Part shown: positions 8,316-19,493 of the stretch, one piece after another
Layout of the letters: each line of letters opens with the position of its first letter
Position numbering within the stretch: position 1 is the stretch's first letter
Source: Methylothermaceae bacteria B42
GTDB lineage: Bacteria > Pseudomonadota > Gammaproteobacteria > Methylococcales > Methylothermaceae
Assembly (NCBI GenBank): GCA_001566965.1
Contig: LSNW01000030.1
Span: 186,001-250,000 of the forward strand
Direction of reading: 5' to 3'
Length of the DNA: 64,000 nt
Notes under the pieces: model-generated
The model's input: the letters and a program-made list of their open reading frames with translations, nothing else
The model's database searches: none
What the model was told of the DNA's origin: nothing
Translations under genes and position numbers: made by a program

Positions 8316-9362
8316 TTAATTAATCTTTGGATCCAGCTCTCCTGAAGCATATTTTTGAACCATATCATCAATGGAGATAGGTTTGATTTTGGAAGCGTTT
8401 CCAGCAGTTCCAAAAGCTTCGTATCGGGCCTTGCAAATATCTTTCATAGCCTGGGTGGCTACTTTAAAGATTTTCCGGGGATCAAATTCCTTTTTGTTTT
8501 CCGCCAGGAATTTCCTCATCGCCCCGGTCGAAGCCAATCGTAAATCCGTATCGATATTGACCTTACGAACCCCATGCTTGATGCCTTCCACGATTTCCTC
8601 TACAGGCACCCCATAGGCTTCGCCAATATCCCCACCATATTCATTGATGATTTTGACCCACTCTTGTGGTACCGACGAGGATCCATGCATCACCAAGTGA
8701 GTATTGGGAATGCGCGCATGAATTTCTTTAATCCTGTCAATGGCAAGGACTTCGCCTGTAGGCGGTTTGGTAAACTTATAAGCACCGTGGCTTGTACCAA
8801 TCGCTACCGCCAAGGCATCCACATGGGTTTTCTTGACAAAGTCAGCCGCCTGGTCAGGATCGGTCAATAGCATGTCCCTGGTAAGTGTATCGCCTTTATC
8901 TGAAGTCATTGTTTCCAGTGACCCCAAACATCCAAGCTCGCCTTCCACCGACACACCACAAGCGTGCGCCATTTCTGTTACTTTCGTCGTTACTTCCACA
9001 TTATATTCATAAGTGGAAGGGGTTTTCATATCCGGCATCAAAGAACCATCCATCATGACCGAAGTAAACCCTGACTGGATAGACCTGGCGCACACCCCAG
9101 GATCAGCGCCATGATCCTGGTGCAAGACAATCGGAATATCCGGCCATTGCTCCAGGGCTGCCTGAACCAAGTGCCGGATGAAGTAGGCACCTGCATATTT
9201 CCTCGCGCCCGCACTAACCTGCATCAGTACAGGACTATCAGTTTCTGCCGCAGCCTCCATAATCGCATGCACCTGCTCCATATTATTAATATTGAACGAG
9301 GGCACACCATAGCCATGCTCAGCGGCATGGTCCAATAATTGTCTTAACGTAATGAGCGCCAT
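8316..9362 (-). CDS. fba: Fructose-bisphosphate aldolase, class II, Calvin-cycle subtype (copy 2)
   Basis: A full-length 348-residue paralogue of the neighbouring aldolase, with the same motifs: [40 protein letters not shown] and KVNIDTDLR. The first 20 residues are nearly identical to copy 1, whereas substrate-facing and surface positions differ throughout (for example [16 protein letters not shown] against [16 protein letters not shown]). It lies 28 nt after tkt, so it belongs to the tkt transcript and ends in the terminator at 8205-8228. Both copies look active; one may favour sedoheptulose bisphosphate, but sequence alone does not show which. Confidence 0.95.
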   Translation of the reverse strand: MALITLRQLLDHAAEHGYGVPSFNINNMEQVHAIMEAAAETDSPVLMQVSAGARKYAGAYFIRHLVQAALEQWPDIPIVLHQDHGADPGVCARSIQSGFTSVMMDGSLMPDMKTPSTYEYNVEVTTKVTEMAHACGVSVEGELGCLGSLETMTSDKGDTLTRDMLLTDPDQAADFVKKTHVDALAVAIGTSHGAYKFTKPPTGEVLAIDRIKEIHARIPNTHLVMHGSSSVPQEWVKIINEYGGDIGEAYGVPVEEIVEGIKHGVRKVNIDTDLRLASTGAMRKFLAENKKEFDPRKIFKVATQAMKDICKARYEAFGTAGNASKIKPISIDDMVQKYASGELDPKIN

Positions 9363-9390
9363 TTCAGCCTCCTCTTTGATTTAAAGCGTA

Positions 9391-11403
9391 TTAACTTGCC
9401 AAAACATCCTGGACTGCTTTAACGACATTATCGACGGTAAATCCAAATTCTTCCATGAGTGACCCGCCTGGTGCAGATTCGCCAAATCGATCCAAACCGA
9501 TAATTTTACTTTTGGCGATACCAACATATTTATACCAGCCCCGGGTGGCTCCAGCCTCAACCGCAACTCTAGCAGTGACATCTGAAGGCAATACCGATTC
9601 TTTATAATCATCGCTTTGCACATCAAAAATGTCGGCACAAGGCATGGAAACTACGCGGATTTTCTTTCCTTCCGCATTCAGCCGCTTGGCTGCTTCGTCA
9701 GCCAGGCTGACTTCAGAACCGGTCGCAATAATGATTGCATCGGGCTTGCCATCGCAATCGCGCAAAATATAACCACCTTTGCTAATAGCTTCTATTTGAT
9801 CAGAAGTACGATCCAAATGCGGAACCCCCTGCCGGGTCAAGGCCAGCGCGGAAGGACCGTCCATACGATTCACAGAGTCACGCCAAGCAACGGCGGTTTC
9901 CACTGCGTCCGCTGGGCGCCACAAATGGACATTTGGGATCAGACGCAAAGACTCATGGTGTTCTACGGGTTGATGGGTCGGCCCGTCTTCCCCTAAACCT
10001 ATCGAATCATGAGTTAACACGTAAATCACCGGCAATTTCATCAACGCCGACATGCGGATGCCATTACGGGCGTAGTCGGAAAATACGTGGAATGTACCCC
10101 CAAACGGTCTGAATCCTCCATGGAGATACATGCCATTCATCAGGGCTGCCATGCCAAATTCCCGCACACCATAATGGATGTAATTCCCATCCTCATGGCT
10201 GTTGCCAGGATAATTCAAATCCTTGCAGCCTTTCCAGTTGGTTAAATTAGAGCCGGTCAAATCGGCAGAACCGCCAAAGAACTCGGGCAAATGAGGAGCG
10301 TAGGCATCCAGGGTATTTTGTGATGCCTTACGGGTTGCTACTTTTTCAGCTTTTGCGTCGGTTTCACGTATGTACTCGTTAGCCTTGGCGTTCCAATCGC
10401 TGGGAAGCTCCCCTTTCATTCTGCGCTCGAATTCTGCTGCCAACTCGGGATATTCGGATTTATATGCGTTGAATTTTTCGTTCCACTCGTTTTCCAATGC
10501 CGAACCCTTCTCACGGGCATCCCAAGCGGCATAGATTTCATCTGGAATCTCAAAGGGAGGATAAGGCCAGCCCAAGACTTCCCGGGCCAAGGCGATTTCA
10601 TCATCTCCCAAAGGCGCGCCGTGGCATTCCTCCTTGCCTTGTTTATTAGGCGAACCAAACCCGATAATGGTTTTACAGCATATCAAGGTGGGTTTATCTG
10701 TCTGCCCTTTCGCTTGCTCAATCGCTGCTTTAATTGCCTCGGCATCGTGTCCGTCAACACCTTTAATGACATGCCAACCGTAGGACTCAAAACGCATTGG
10801 GATATCGTCAGTGAACCACCCTTCTACTTCACCATCGATGGAAATACCATTGTCATCCCAAAACGCAATCAATTTGCCCAGTTTCAAAGTTCCCGCCAGA
10901 GCACATGCCTCATGGGAAACCCCTTCCATCATGCAACCATCACCTAAAAACACGTAGGTATTATGGTCCACAATATTATGATTACCCCGGTTAAACTGGG
11001 CTCCTAGAACCTTCTCCGCCATCGCCATGCCTACGGCATTGGCGATACCTTGACCCAAAGGACCGGTGGTTGTTTCAACACCTGGCGTATAACCATACTC
11101 AGGGTGGCCAGGGGTCTTGGAGTGCAGCTGACGAAAATTCTTTAGTTCCTCAATGGGCAAATTATAGCCGGTCAGATGAAGCAGCGAGTAAATCAGCATT
11201 GATCCGTGACCGTTGGACAGTACGAAACGATCCCGATTTGCCCACTGGGGATTGGTTGGATTGTGGCGCATGTAATCGTTCCACAATACTTCGGCAATGT
11301 CCGCCATCCCCATGGGCGCTCCGGGATGACCGGATTTGGCTTTTTGAACAGCGTCCATTGAAAGGGCGCGAATAGCGTTTGCTAGATCTCGGCGCGAAGG
11401 CAT
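9391..11403 (-). CDS. tkt: Transketolase
   Basis: A thiamine-diphosphate enzyme of 670 residues that moves two-carbon units between sugar phosphates in the Calvin and pentose-phosphate cycles. Motifs: [15 protein letters not shown] at about residues 23-37, the ThDP site [13 protein letters not shown] (about 154-166), the pyrimidine-domain stretch [19 protein letters not shown] (about 466-484), and a C-terminal domain from about 540. It lies directly upstream of the tandem aldolase genes, an order common in Calvin-cycle operons. Confidence 0.97.
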   Translation of the reverse strand: MPSRRDLANAIRALSMDAVQKAKSGHPGAPMGMADIAEVLWNDYMRHNPTNPQWANRDRFVLSNGHGSMLIYSLLHLTGYNLPIEELKNFRQLHSKTPGHPEYGYTPGVETTTGPLGQGIANAVGMAMAEKVLGAQFNRGNHNIVDHNTYVFLGDGCMMEGVSHEACALAGTLKLGKLIAFWDDNGISIDGEVEGWFTDDIPMRFESYGWHVIKGVDGHDAEAIKAAIEQAKGQTDKPTLICCKTIIGFGSPNKQGKEECHGAPLGDDEIALAREVLGWPYPPFEIPDEIYAAWDAREKGSALENEWNEKFNAYKSEYPELAAEFERRMKGELPSDWNAKANEYIRETDAKAEKVATRKASQNTLDAYAPHLPEFFGGSADLTGSNLTNWKGCKDLNYPGNSHEDGNYIHYGVREFGMAALMNGMYLHGGFRPFGGTFHVFSDYARNGIRMSALMKLPVIYVLTHDSIGLGEDGPTHQPVEHHESLRLIPNVHLWRPADAVETAVAWRDSVNRMDGPSALALTRQGVPHLDRTSDQIEAISKGGYILRDCDGKPDAIIIATGSEVSLADEAAKRLNAEGKKIRVVSMPCADIFDVQSDDYKESVLPSDVTARVAVEAGATRGWYKYVGIAKSKIIGLDRFGESAPGGSLMEEFGFTVDNVVKAVQDVLAS

Positions 11404-11553
11404 AATCTTCCTCCCTATAAATTCAAGAATGTCATTTTAAAAATTATTGAAAAATCCAAGCTCTGTATCGACGTCTTTAAAATTTTCAGCGCTTGTTTCT
11501 ACTTTGCCACGTAAGGAAAAATTTATCACTAAATGCAACTGGCTCCAAAATCA

Positions 11554-12582
11554 TTATTGTTGATGCGCATCCCATTCTTTGTGGTATTGGACAAAGCGCT
11601 CAACTTCATTTTTAGAACCCAGCACCAAAGGAACCCGTTGGTGAATACTTTCAGGTTGAATTTCCAATACCGGTTCCCTGCCAGTGGAAATCAAGCCTCC
11701 CGCTTGTTCCACAATAAATCCCATGGGATTGGCTTCATACATGAGACGCAGCCTGCCGGCTAAATTCTTGGCCTTGAGCTTATCGTCTATGGGATACGAC
11801 CAAATGCCACCCCGGGTCAAAATCCGGTACACTTCCGCCACAAACGAGGCAATCCAGCGCATATTGAAATCCTTTCCCCGCGGACCTTCCTTCCCTTGCA
11901 AGCATTCCTCGATATAGCGTCTCACCGGAGGCTCCCAAAAGCGCATATTCGACATATTGATAGCGAATTCCTGGCAGTCCTCTGGGATACGAATGTTGGG
12001 ATGGCTTAACAGAAATTCGCCCACGCCGGGGTCCAGGGTAAAACCATTAACACCATTACCCGTAGTCAGGACCATGGTGGTAGAAGGGCCGTAAACACAA
12101 AACCCAGCACAGACTTGCTCGGTGCCCGGTTGCAAAAAATCCTTGGCAGTTGGGTTTTCCACCCCTTCAGGACAACGAAGGATGGAAAAAATGGTTCCCA
12201 CGCACATATTGATATTGATATTGGAAGAACCATCTAGTGGGTCAAAACATATCAAATACTTGCCTTTCGGATATTGTGAGGCGATAGGAATAATATCTTC
12301 GTTTTCTTCTGATGCCATCGCCGCCAAATGCCCCGTCTTTCCTAAGGCGTCAATCATGATTTCATTCGAGAGGACGTCTAGTTTTTGCTGTACCTCGCCT
12401 TGAACGTTCTCGTCTCCTACCGAACCCAACAATCCCGCCAAAGCGCCTTGTTTCACCGACTGGGAAATCGCTTTACAAGCACGGGCAATGTCGCTGAGAA
12501 GCAGGGTAAGTTCTCCAGTGGCATGGGGCAGCTTGCGCTGCTCTTCTATAATAAACTGGGTTAATGAATCGCCTTGTTGCAT
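11554..12582 (-). CDS. fbp: Fructose-1,6-bisphosphatase class I
   Basis: Hydrolyses fructose-1,6-bisphosphate to fructose-6-phosphate, in gluconeogenesis and in regeneration of ribulose bisphosphate. The 342-residue chain carries the metal-binding signatures ASEENED (about 90-96) and [13 protein letters not shown] (about 113-125) and the substrate loop GGIWSYPID. It lies between pyk and tkt, 38 nt after pyk and 150 nt before tkt. The grouping of a phosphatase with pyruvate kinase joins enzymes of opposite flux in one block, which fits an autotroph or methylotroph that uses both directions. Confidence 0.96.
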   Translation of the reverse strand: MQQGDSLTQFIIEEQRKLPHATGELTLLLSDIARACKAISQSVKQGALAGLLGSVGDENVQGEVQQKLDVLSNEIMIDALGKTGHLAAMASEENEDIIPIASQYPKGKYLICFDPLDGSSNININMCVGTIFSILRCPEGVENPTAKDFLQPGTEQVCAGFCVYGPSTTMVLTTGNGVNGFTLDPGVGEFLLSHPNIRIPEDCQEFAINMSNMRFWEPPVRRYIEECLQGKEGPRGKDFNMRWIASFVAEVYRILTRGGIWSYPIDDKLKAKNLAGRLRLMYEANPMGFIVEQAGGLISTGREPVLEIQPESIHQRVPLVLGSKNEVERFVQYHKEWDAHQQ

Positions 12583-12620
12583 AAATACCTCCTCAAAAAT
12601 TCACTGGTTCTTCCAGTGAC

Positions 12621-14093
12621 TTAACTCCCTACTCCGAGCGTCAAAGCATCCTTGACTTTCACGATTTTAAGCGCATTGGTACCCCCGGACACGCCGGTGA
12701 GATCACCCTTAGTAATAATGACACGATCTTCCTCACAAACTGCTTTGCACTTTAACAGCTCCTTGATCGTGCCTTTATTTAATACCACATGATCTGTAGT
12801 ATCGCATTTGAAGTACAGAGGGTAAACGCCGCGATACAGCGTTACCTTCCGACACGTTTTCAGGTGACGGGTCATTGCATAAATTGGGATACCAGAACTG
12901 ATGCGTGACATCCATAATGGTGTCGCCCCGCTTTCGGTCAATGCCGCAATCGCACGCACCGTAAAGTGATTGGCGACATACATGGCCGCCATGGCGATGG
13001 CTTCGTCCACCCTTTCAAATTGTTGATTAAGACGGTGAGTGGAACGCCTTACCCGCGGGTGCTTTTCCGCTTGTTTACAGACCCTGTCCATGGCTTTGAC
13101 AGCCGCCACCGGATATTTACCGGAAGCGGTTTCCGCGGAAAGCATCACCGCGTCGGTACCGTCAAAAACCGCATTCGCCACGTCCAGCACTTCCGCGCGG
13201 GTCGGCAATGGGCTTTCGATCATGGATTCCATCATTTGCGTGGCGGTAATCACCACCCGATCCAAATCCCGGGCTTTCTGAATAAGTTCCTTCTGAACCT
13301 GTGGCAACAAAGCATCGCCAATTTCCACGCCCAAATCCCCGCGGGCCACCATGATGACATCAGAGGCTTTGATGATTTCCTCCATAACATCGGGTACGAC
13401 AGCTTCCGCACGCTCGATTTTGGCGACAATCCCGGCCTCGCCACCGGCTTCCTGTAACAATCGGCGGGCCAGATGAATATCCTCGGCACAGCGGGGAAAG
13501 GAAACCGCCAAATAATCGGCATCGATCTCTACCGCGGTTTTGATATCCTCACGATCCTTCTCCGTCAAGGCCGTGGCAGACAACCCCCCACCTTGTTTAT
13601 TGATCCCCTTGTTATCGGAGAGCGCCCCGCCCACAACCACGGTGCATTCCACCCGGTCGCCAAGAATCTTCTCCACTTCCAGCACAACACGGCCATCGTC
13701 CAGCAGCAATACGCTGCCCGGCTCGACATCTTTGGGAAGATCGGGATAGACAATGCCAACCTGGGTTTCATCTCCCTGATCCAGCGCCAGACTGGCATCC
13801 AGAGCAAACTTATCGCCAGGCTTAAGTTCAACTTTTCCTTCTTTGAAGCGGGCAATGCGGATTTTCGGACCTTGTAAATCCGCCAAAATACCGACATGAC
13901 GGTTGAGTTTTTTCGAAATCTCCCGCACTAAATGGGCACGGCGGCGATGGTCATCCGCGCTGCCATGGGAAAAATTCAGGCGCACCACATCGGCGCCGGC
14001 TTTCAGCAACTCTTCCAATACGGAAGCTTCGTCGGTTGCAGGACCGATGGTGGCTACGATTTTGGTTCGTCTGGGAATAAAAAGCTCAGCCAT
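12621..14093 (-). CDS. pyk: Pyruvate kinase
   Basis: Converts phosphoenolpyruvate and ADP to pyruvate and ATP. The 490-residue chain has the family start [18 protein letters not shown], the motif [12 protein letters not shown], the metal and substrate region [12 protein letters not shown] (about 243-254), and the catalytic Lys in [11 protein letters not shown]. The C-terminal allosteric domain is present (about 350-490). It lies 6 nt after gap, so the two are co-transcribed. In many Calvin-cycle gammaproteobacteria pgk sits between gap and pyk; it is absent here. Confidence 0.97.
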   Translation of the reverse strand: MAELFIPRRTKIVATIGPATDEASVLEELLKAGADVVRLNFSHGSADDHRRRAHLVREISKKLNRHVGILADLQGPKIRIARFKEGKVELKPGDKFALDASLALDQGDETQVGIVYPDLPKDVEPGSVLLLDDGRVVLEVEKILGDRVECTVVVGGALSDNKGINKQGGGLSATALTEKDREDIKTAVEIDADYLAVSFPRCAEDIHLARRLLQEAGGEAGIVAKIERAEAVVPDVMEEIIKASDVIMVARGDLGVEIGDALLPQVQKELIQKARDLDRVVITATQMMESMIESPLPTRAEVLDVANAVFDGTDAVMLSAETASGKYPVAAVKAMDRVCKQAEKHPRVRRSTHRLNQQFERVDEAIAMAAMYVANHFTVRAIAALTESGATPLWMSRISSGIPIYAMTRHLKTCRKVTLYRGVYPLYFKCDTTDHVVLNKGTIKELLKCKAVCEEDRVIITKGDLTGVSGGTNALKIVKVKDALTLGVGS

Positions 14094-14099
14094 AATTAT

Positions 14100-15113
14100 T
14101 TATTTTGCCTGCATCATGGCGTGGGTAGTATCCAACATACGGTTGGAAAAACCCCATTCATTATCGTACCAGGCCAAGACCTTGACCTGCGTGCCTTCAA
14201 TCACCTTGGTCAAAGACGCTTCGTAAATGGAAGAATGGGGGTTATGGTTGAAATCCATGGACACCAGCGGCTCATGGTTGACCGTTAAAATCCCTTTCAG
14301 CTCGCCTTGCGAAGCTTCTGTCAAAATCGCATCAATCTCATCCTTACTGGTTTCGCGCGCTGCCTCGAAAGTCAAATCCACCAAAGAGACATTAATGGTG
14401 GGAACGCGAACGGCAAAACCGTCAAATTTACCGACCAGTTCCGGTAAAACCAAGCCCACCGCCGCGGCTGCGCCAGTTTTGGTAGGAATCATGGATTGGG
14501 TCGCGGAACGGGCGCGGCGCAAATCGCTGTGATATACGTCAATTAATACTTGATCGTTGGTATAAGAGTGAATCGTCGTCATCAAACCACGCTTGACGCC
14601 AATCTTTTCACTAAGCGGCTTGACCAGCGGTGCGAGACAGTTAGTCGTGCACGAAGCATTGGATACCACCGTATCATTTGACTTGAGAACGTGGTGATTG
14701 ACACCATAGACGATAGTAGCATCCACATCCTTGCCGCCCGGCGCGGAAATCAATACTTTTTTCGCGCCGCCTTGCAAGTGGGCGGAAGCTTTTTCTTTGG
14801 AAGTAAAAAGACCAGTACATTCGAGCACCACATCCACGCCCATTTCGCCCCAAGGCAATTTTGAGGGATCACGCTCGGATAAAACGCGGATTCGGTCCCC
14901 ATTGACAACCATTGAATCTCCATCCACAACCACTTCCCCTGGGAAGCGGCCGTGAACCGTATCGTAACGGGTCAAATGGGCATTGGTTTCCGCATTCCCC
15001 AAATCGTTGATGGCGACGATATCAAATTCACTTGACCGGCCCGACTCAAACAATGCACGTAAAACATTCCGCCCGATCCGGCCATACCCATTGATAGCTA
15101 TTTTAATTGCCAT
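14100..15113 (-). CDS. gap: Glyceraldehyde-3-phosphate dehydrogenase, type I
   Basis: A 337-residue enzyme oxidising glyceraldehyde-3-phosphate to 1,3-bisphosphoglycerate, or the reverse in carbon fixation. The Rossmann motif [11 protein letters not shown] is at residues 7-17, the catalytic Cys is in [13 protein letters not shown] (about 152-164), and the end is [12 protein letters not shown], all typical. First gene of the minus-strand block gap-pyk-fbp-tkt-fba-fba. Coenzyme preference (NAD or NADP) was not judged. Confidence 0.97.
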   Translation of the reverse strand: MAIKIAINGYGRIGRNVLRALFESGRSSEFDIVAINDLGNAETNAHLTRYDTVHGRFPGEVVVDGDSMVVNGDRIRVLSERDPSKLPWGEMGVDVVLECTGLFTSKEKASAHLQGGAKKVLISAPGGKDVDATIVYGVNHHVLKSNDTVVSNASCTTNCLAPLVKPLSEKIGVKRGLMTTIHSYTNDQVLIDVYHSDLRRARSATQSMIPTKTGAAAAVGLVLPELVGKFDGFAVRVPTINVSLVDLTFEAARETSKDEIDAILTEASQGELKGILTVNHEPLVSMDFNHNPHSSIYEASLTKVIEGTQVKVLAWYDNEWGFSNRMLDTTHAMMQAK

Positions 15114-15282
15114 AGATTTGTTTCTCCCAAAGTTGCCTGAAAAGCCCCGTTCCCCTCTCCATCCTTATGTTGTTTTACCGATGGAAAGTGGAAAATTTAT
15201 TTTCTTGAATTGAGGAACTATACCAAAGAGCCGGGAGATCAGTCCAGTACGGAACGGCTGGACAAAGTGAAATGCCGCGCTT

Positions 15283-16236
15283 TTATAGATCTAATAAACC
15301 ATTGATATTACAGGTTATCTTATCAATCGCAGCCTGGGTGAGTTGGCTATCTTCAGCATCAAGCCAAACCGCATCTTGGTACTTTCGCAGCCAAGTGAAT
15401 TGACGCTTTGCCAACTGCCGGGTGGCAACAATGGCTCTGCTAATCATGGTATTACGATCGATTTCGCCCGCCAAATATGACCATATTTGCCGGTACCCCA
15501 CGCTCCGCATGGACGGGAGGTCGGGTTGCATATCTTCTCTCTGATAAAGCGCCCGCACCTCTTCAATAAAGCCTTGCTCCAGCATCTGATAAAAACGGCG
15601 CTCGATTCTCCGGTGCAGAATAGCCCGATCTTTCGGAGCAACTATCAATGACACCTTGGCAAATGGAAATGGAGATTGACGGTTTTCTCCTATCCAATCG
15701 GACAAGGACTTACCCGAAACGGCATACACTTCCAATGCCCTTTGGATCCGTTGAACATCATTGGGGTGAATCCGGACGGCGGACCAGGGATCGATTTTGG
15801 CCAATTTCCGGTGCATGGCGTGCCAGCCAACTTGCCGAGCTTCCTGATCGATTTCAGCCCTGACCATAGAGTCTGCAACGGGCAATTCCGCCAATCCGTT
15901 TAATAAGGCATGAAAATACAACATGGTGCCGCCCGTCAAAATAGGCAATCTGCCACGCTGGATGACCGCTTCAATCAGTTTCAAGGCTTGATTGCGAAAT
16001 TCCCCGGCGGAAAAACTTTGGGCTGGATCGAGTATGTCAATCAAATGATGGGGAATTTCGGCGCGCAGCTCCAACGGCGGCTTGGCGGTGCCGATATCCA
16101 TGCCCCGGTACACCAGGCTGGAATCGACGCTAATGATTTCCCCGTTGATGCGGCGCGCCAGGGAAACAGCCAATTCGGATTTGCCCGAAGCCGTCGGCCC
16201 CATCAACAAAACGACAGGCAGCGGATCAAACATCAA
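15283..16236 (-). CDS. miaA: tRNA dimethylallyltransferase
   Basis: Transfers a dimethylallyl group to A37 of tRNAs reading codons that start with U. The P-loop LMGPTASGKSELAV is at residues 11-24, followed by ISVDSSLVYRGMDIGTAKP and FLTGGTMLY-like LTGGTMLYF; the tRNA-binding insert and the C-terminal RQFTWLRK are present. Length 317 is normal. It overlaps mutL by 4 nt. In many gammaproteobacteria hfq follows miaA; here the next gene downstream is gap, facing the same way after 169 nt. Confidence 0.96.
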   Translation of the reverse strand: MMFDPLPVVLLMGPTASGKSELAVSLARRINGEIISVDSSLVYRGMDIGTAKPPLELRAEIPHHLIDILDPAQSFSAGEFRNQALKLIEAVIQRGRLPILTGGTMLYFHALLNGLAELPVADSMVRAEIDQEARQVGWHAMHRKLAKIDPWSAVRIHPNDVQRIQRALEVYAVSGKSLSDWIGENRQSPFPFAKVSLIVAPKDRAILHRRIERRFYQMLEQGFIEEVRALYQREDMQPDLPSMRSVGYRQIWSYLAGEIDRNTMISRAIVATRQLAKRQFTWLRKYQDAVWLDAEDSQLTQAAIDKITCNINGLLDL

Positions 16237-18032
16237 CGGCCGCGATTGAAGAAACCATCGAGGGTCTTGAAATCCAGCTCTACCCAGGTGGGACGGCCGT
16301 GGTTACAACGTCCGCTGCGTTCGGTCTGCTCAATCTCCCGCAGCAGTGCATTCATTTCTTCAATCGTCAGCCGACGTCCCGCCCGGACAGAAAAATGGCA
16401 GGCGCGGGTCGCCAGGCGCTCCAATAGCGCTGTGTTAATCTGATCAGACACCTCCATTTGCTCAAGCTCCGACAACACATCCTTGACCAATGCCGCCACG
16501 TCAGCCTTGGCCAACAGAGCGGGCACTTCCCGGACTACCAAACGCTCAGGACCCATCACATCAATGACAAGCCCCATTTCCCGCAGCAGATCCGAATTTT
16601 CATCCGCCAGTGCCGATTCCCGTCTAGAGACGGATATCGTCAAGGGCAATAACAGCGGTTGCCGTATGACTTTACCTTCAGCCATTTGCCGTTTGAGTTT
16701 TTCATAAACAATACGCTCATGGGCGGCATGGGTATCCACCAAAATCAACCCGTTTTCCGATTGCGCCAAAATATAAACATCGTGCAGGTGGGCGATGGCA
16801 TAGCCCAAGGGGTGGGAATGTGCTATTGATGGTTGCGCTTCGCTTGCAGGTTCAGTGGCTGCCGGCACTTTCGCCCCATGCAATTCCTGGTAAAAAGCGA
16901 GGCTTTCATTCACTTGGGCAGGCGGTTTAGACGATGACCGTTCATATCCCCGGTTGGAATAACCACTTCCTTGAATCTTGTGTTGTTGTTCCTCCTGGGT
17001 TGGAATATGCAAAGATGAAGGGCCGGCCGTTGGAAAATGGGTTTCCGCCAACGCCCGCTGGAGAGAGCGGGCGATAAAGTCATGGACACTCCGGCTGTCG
17101 CGAAACCGCACTTCCAGCTTGGCGGGATGGGCATTGACATCCACTAGCCTCGGGTCCATCTCCAGATACAATACCGCCGCCGGCTGTCGGTTGTGGGGCA
17201 GTATGTCCCGATAGGCATGACGCAGCGCGTGATTCAATAACTTATCCCGCACCAAGCGGCCATTGATATACCAAAACTGCATGTCCGCCTGGCTGCGGGT
17301 AAAGCCTGGTTGGGCAATCCAGCCTTTGAGCATCAAATCTCCAGCGGCAAATTCCACCGCCAGTGCATGCTTCATAAATTCCCGGCCCAATATGGAAGCC
17401 ACCCGGGCTTCCCTGCCGGCATCATCTTTTGCCGGCTGGAATTGCCGAATTGGACGCTGATTATGGTGCAGGCTGAAACCCACTTCAAAGCGATTGAGCG
17501 CCATCCGCTCCACAAAGGTTTGGATATGGCCAAATTCGGTTTTTTCCGTGCGAAGAAATTTGCGCCTGGCAGGAATGTTGTAAAACAAATCCGTCACTTC
17601 CACCGTGGTTCCCACAGAATGGGCGGCGGGTGTCAATTCAGGCTGATCGGCGCTGACCTGCAAACGCCAGCCGGTGGCGCTTTCCTCGGTATGGGAAGTG
17701 ATCACAAGACGGGCCACGGAAGCAATACTCGGCAACGCCTCCCCCCGGAAGCCCAGGCTGCGGACAGCGAGCAAATCCCCTTGGGTCGAAATTTTACTGG
17801 TGGCGTGGCGGGCCACTGCGAGCGGCAAATCTTCTCTGGGAATTCCCTTGCCGTTATCGCGCACCTTGATGGCGCTGATTCCGCCCCCTTCAATGGCAAT
17901 GTCGATCCGGCCGGCGCCAGCATCGAGACTGTTTTCCACCAATTCCTTGACCACCGAAGCCGGGCGCTCGACAACTTCGCCCGCAGCGATTTGATTAATC
18001 AACTGCGGCGGCAATTGGCGTATGCGGCTCAT
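16233..18032 (-). CDS. mutL: DNA mismatch repair protein MutL
   Basis: A GHKL-ATPase of 599 residues coordinating mismatch repair. N-terminal motifs: ELVENSLDAGA (about 30-40), VRDNGKGI, ARHATSKI and LGFRGEALPSI. The C-terminal dimerisation domain contains DTHAAHERIVYEKL at about residue 430, which keeps the DxHA(x)2E(x)4E pattern of MutL endonucleases apart from Thr in place of the usual Gln, plus GRCNHGRPTW near the end. This fits MutH-independent repair, in which MutL makes the nick itself. Overlaps of 4 nt on both sides tie it to amiB and miaA. Confidence 0.96.
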   Translation of the reverse strand: MSRIRQLPPQLINQIAAGEVVERPASVVKELVENSLDAGAGRIDIAIEGGGISAIKVRDNGKGIPREDLPLAVARHATSKISTQGDLLAVRSLGFRGEALPSIASVARLVITSHTEESATGWRLQVSADQPELTPAAHSVGTTVEVTDLFYNIPARRKFLRTEKTEFGHIQTFVERMALNRFEVGFSLHHNQRPIRQFQPAKDDAGREARVASILGREFMKHALAVEFAAGDLMLKGWIAQPGFTRSQADMQFWYINGRLVRDKLLNHALRHAYRDILPHNRQPAAVLYLEMDPRLVDVNAHPAKLEVRFRDSRSVHDFIARSLQRALAETHFPTAGPSSLHIPTQEEQQHKIQGSGYSNRGYERSSSKPPAQVNESLAFYQELHGAKVPAATEPASEAQPSIAHSHPLGYAIAHLHDVYILAQSENGLILVDTHAAHERIVYEKLKRQMAEGKVIRQPLLLPLTISVSRRESALADENSDLLREMGLVIDVMGPERLVVREVPALLAKADVAALVKDVLSELEQMEVSDQINTALLERLATRACHFSVRAGRRLTIEEMNALLREIEQTERSGRCNHGRPTWVELDFKTLDGFFNRGR

Positions 18033-19339
18033 CCCTCCAAGGGAATCCGCAAGACTTGTCCTGGCCGGATCCGGGTATGGGGCAGAGCGTTATAGGACAT
18101 TAAGCGTTTCATGCTGACACCATAGCGATGGGCAATTCCAGAAAGGGTTTCTCCGCGGGCTATCACGTGCCGGCGCTCCTCCGCCAAAATAGTTCCAGTC
18201 GGCGCTTCCTGGGCAAAATAATCGAGGATTCCGTGAAATATCGCCTTGGCCAGGAACCATTGGTGCTTGGAACTACGCAGGTTTCTCTCCTCTTGAGGAT
18301 TAGTAATAAAGGCGGTTTCTACGAGTACCGAGGGAATATCGGGAGACTTCAGCACCATAAACCCCGCTTGCTGCACTTTTCTTGAATGGACCTTGCCCAC
18401 CTTTTTCAGTTCCTCCAAAATTTCCCTGGCGATCTGCTGGCTGGCCTCCCGGGTCGCCGTTTGGGAAAGATCCAACAGCACCCGGGCGAGGGTCTCGTCC
18501 TTTTTTTGCAGTTTGATTCCGCCGACCAAATCCGACTGGTTTTCACGCCGGGCCACCCATCGGGCAAATTCACTTGACGCACCCCGTTCGGACAGAGTAA
18601 ACACCGAAGCCCCTCTTGCGCGCGCATGCCTGAATGCATCCGCATGAATGGAAACGAACAAATCCGCCTTGGCTTTGCGGGCCAGTTCCATCCTTTTCCG
18701 CAAACCAATGTAATAATCGCCATCGCGTATCAAAACCGCCTTCATGCCTTTCTTTTCATTGATTAGCTTGGCCAGCTTGCGGGCCACCGCCAACACCACG
18801 TCTTTTTCCCGGGTTCCCCTTCGCCCAATGGCGCCGGCGTCTTCGCCCCCGTGGCCGGCATCAATCGCCACCACCACCTCCCGAAACCGGGCCTTCTCAA
18901 TTGGATTTTTTTTGACAACCTTAGCCTTGGCTTTTGGCTGGCTGCCCGCAGTTGTTTTAGCAAACAAATCCACCACCAAACGATGGCCATAATGGGCATT
19001 GGGGGCAAGGGGAAAAACTTTTGGCTTAACCTCGGTCTTCAGATCCAAAACCAAACGCAAAACGCCTGACCTGGGTTTTCCGGCACGAACTCTACGCAAA
19101 AATCGAAGCTTTTTTTTCGGCTGAGGGATGGCGGATTTCAAGCGGACCTGCGGTAAATCAATCACCAAACGCCGGGGATTATCCAATGTAAATACCTTAG
19201 GTTTAACAGGCCCGGAACTGTCAAAGACCAGACGGGTTTTATCAGGCGCCTGCCAATACCGCACACCCAATACTTCCGTGGCCCATGCAATCGACGAAAA
19301 AATCAGCAGCAGAAATACGGCAATGGCCCTGCACATCAT
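18029..19339 (-). CDS. amiB: N-acetylmuramoyl-L-alanine amidase with AMIN, Amidase_3 and LysM domains
   Basis: A secreted cell-wall hydrolase of 436 residues that cleaves the peptide from muramic acid during daughter-cell separation. Signal peptide at residues 1-20 (AVFLLLIFSSIAWA), AMIN domain (about 25-130), catalytic Amidase_3 domain (about 165-385) with zinc ligands in AIDAGHGGEDAG, SIHADAF and the catalytic Glu in SVLVETAFITN, and a C-terminal LysM (about 390-434). The LysM-bearing form next to mutL is the one found in Pseudomonas. Last gene on this side before the argD intergenic region, and the first of amiB-mutL-miaA. Confidence 0.94.
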   Translation of the reverse strand: MMCRAIAVFLLLIFSSIAWATEVLGVRYWQAPDKTRLVFDSSGPVKPKVFTLDNPRRLVIDLPQVRLKSAIPQPKKKLRFLRRVRAGKPRSGVLRLVLDLKTEVKPKVFPLAPNAHYGHRLVVDLFAKTTAGSQPKAKAKVVKKNPIEKARFREVVVAIDAGHGGEDAGAIGRRGTREKDVVLAVARKLAKLINEKKGMKAVLIRDGDYYIGLRKRMELARKAKADLFVSIHADAFRHARARGASVFTLSERGASSEFARWVARRENQSDLVGGIKLQKKDETLARVLLDLSQTATREASQQIAREILEELKKVGKVHSRKVQQAGFMVLKSPDIPSVLVETAFITNPQEERNLRSSKHQWFLAKAIFHGILDYFAQEAPTGTILAEERRHVIARGETLSGIAHRYGVSMKRLMSYNALPHTRIRPGQVLRIPLEG

Positions 19340-19493
19340 GGCGGGACTCCCAGGAAATCAAGGAACGATAGTTGGATTATAGTTCAATTTTTATGCTTTT
19401 TGCGAATAAACAAAAAATTGTAGTATAAACCTAACAATCAAGCACTTGTTCATTCGTATAGATTCAAATAAAATACTGATTTCAAGGGGTTTC

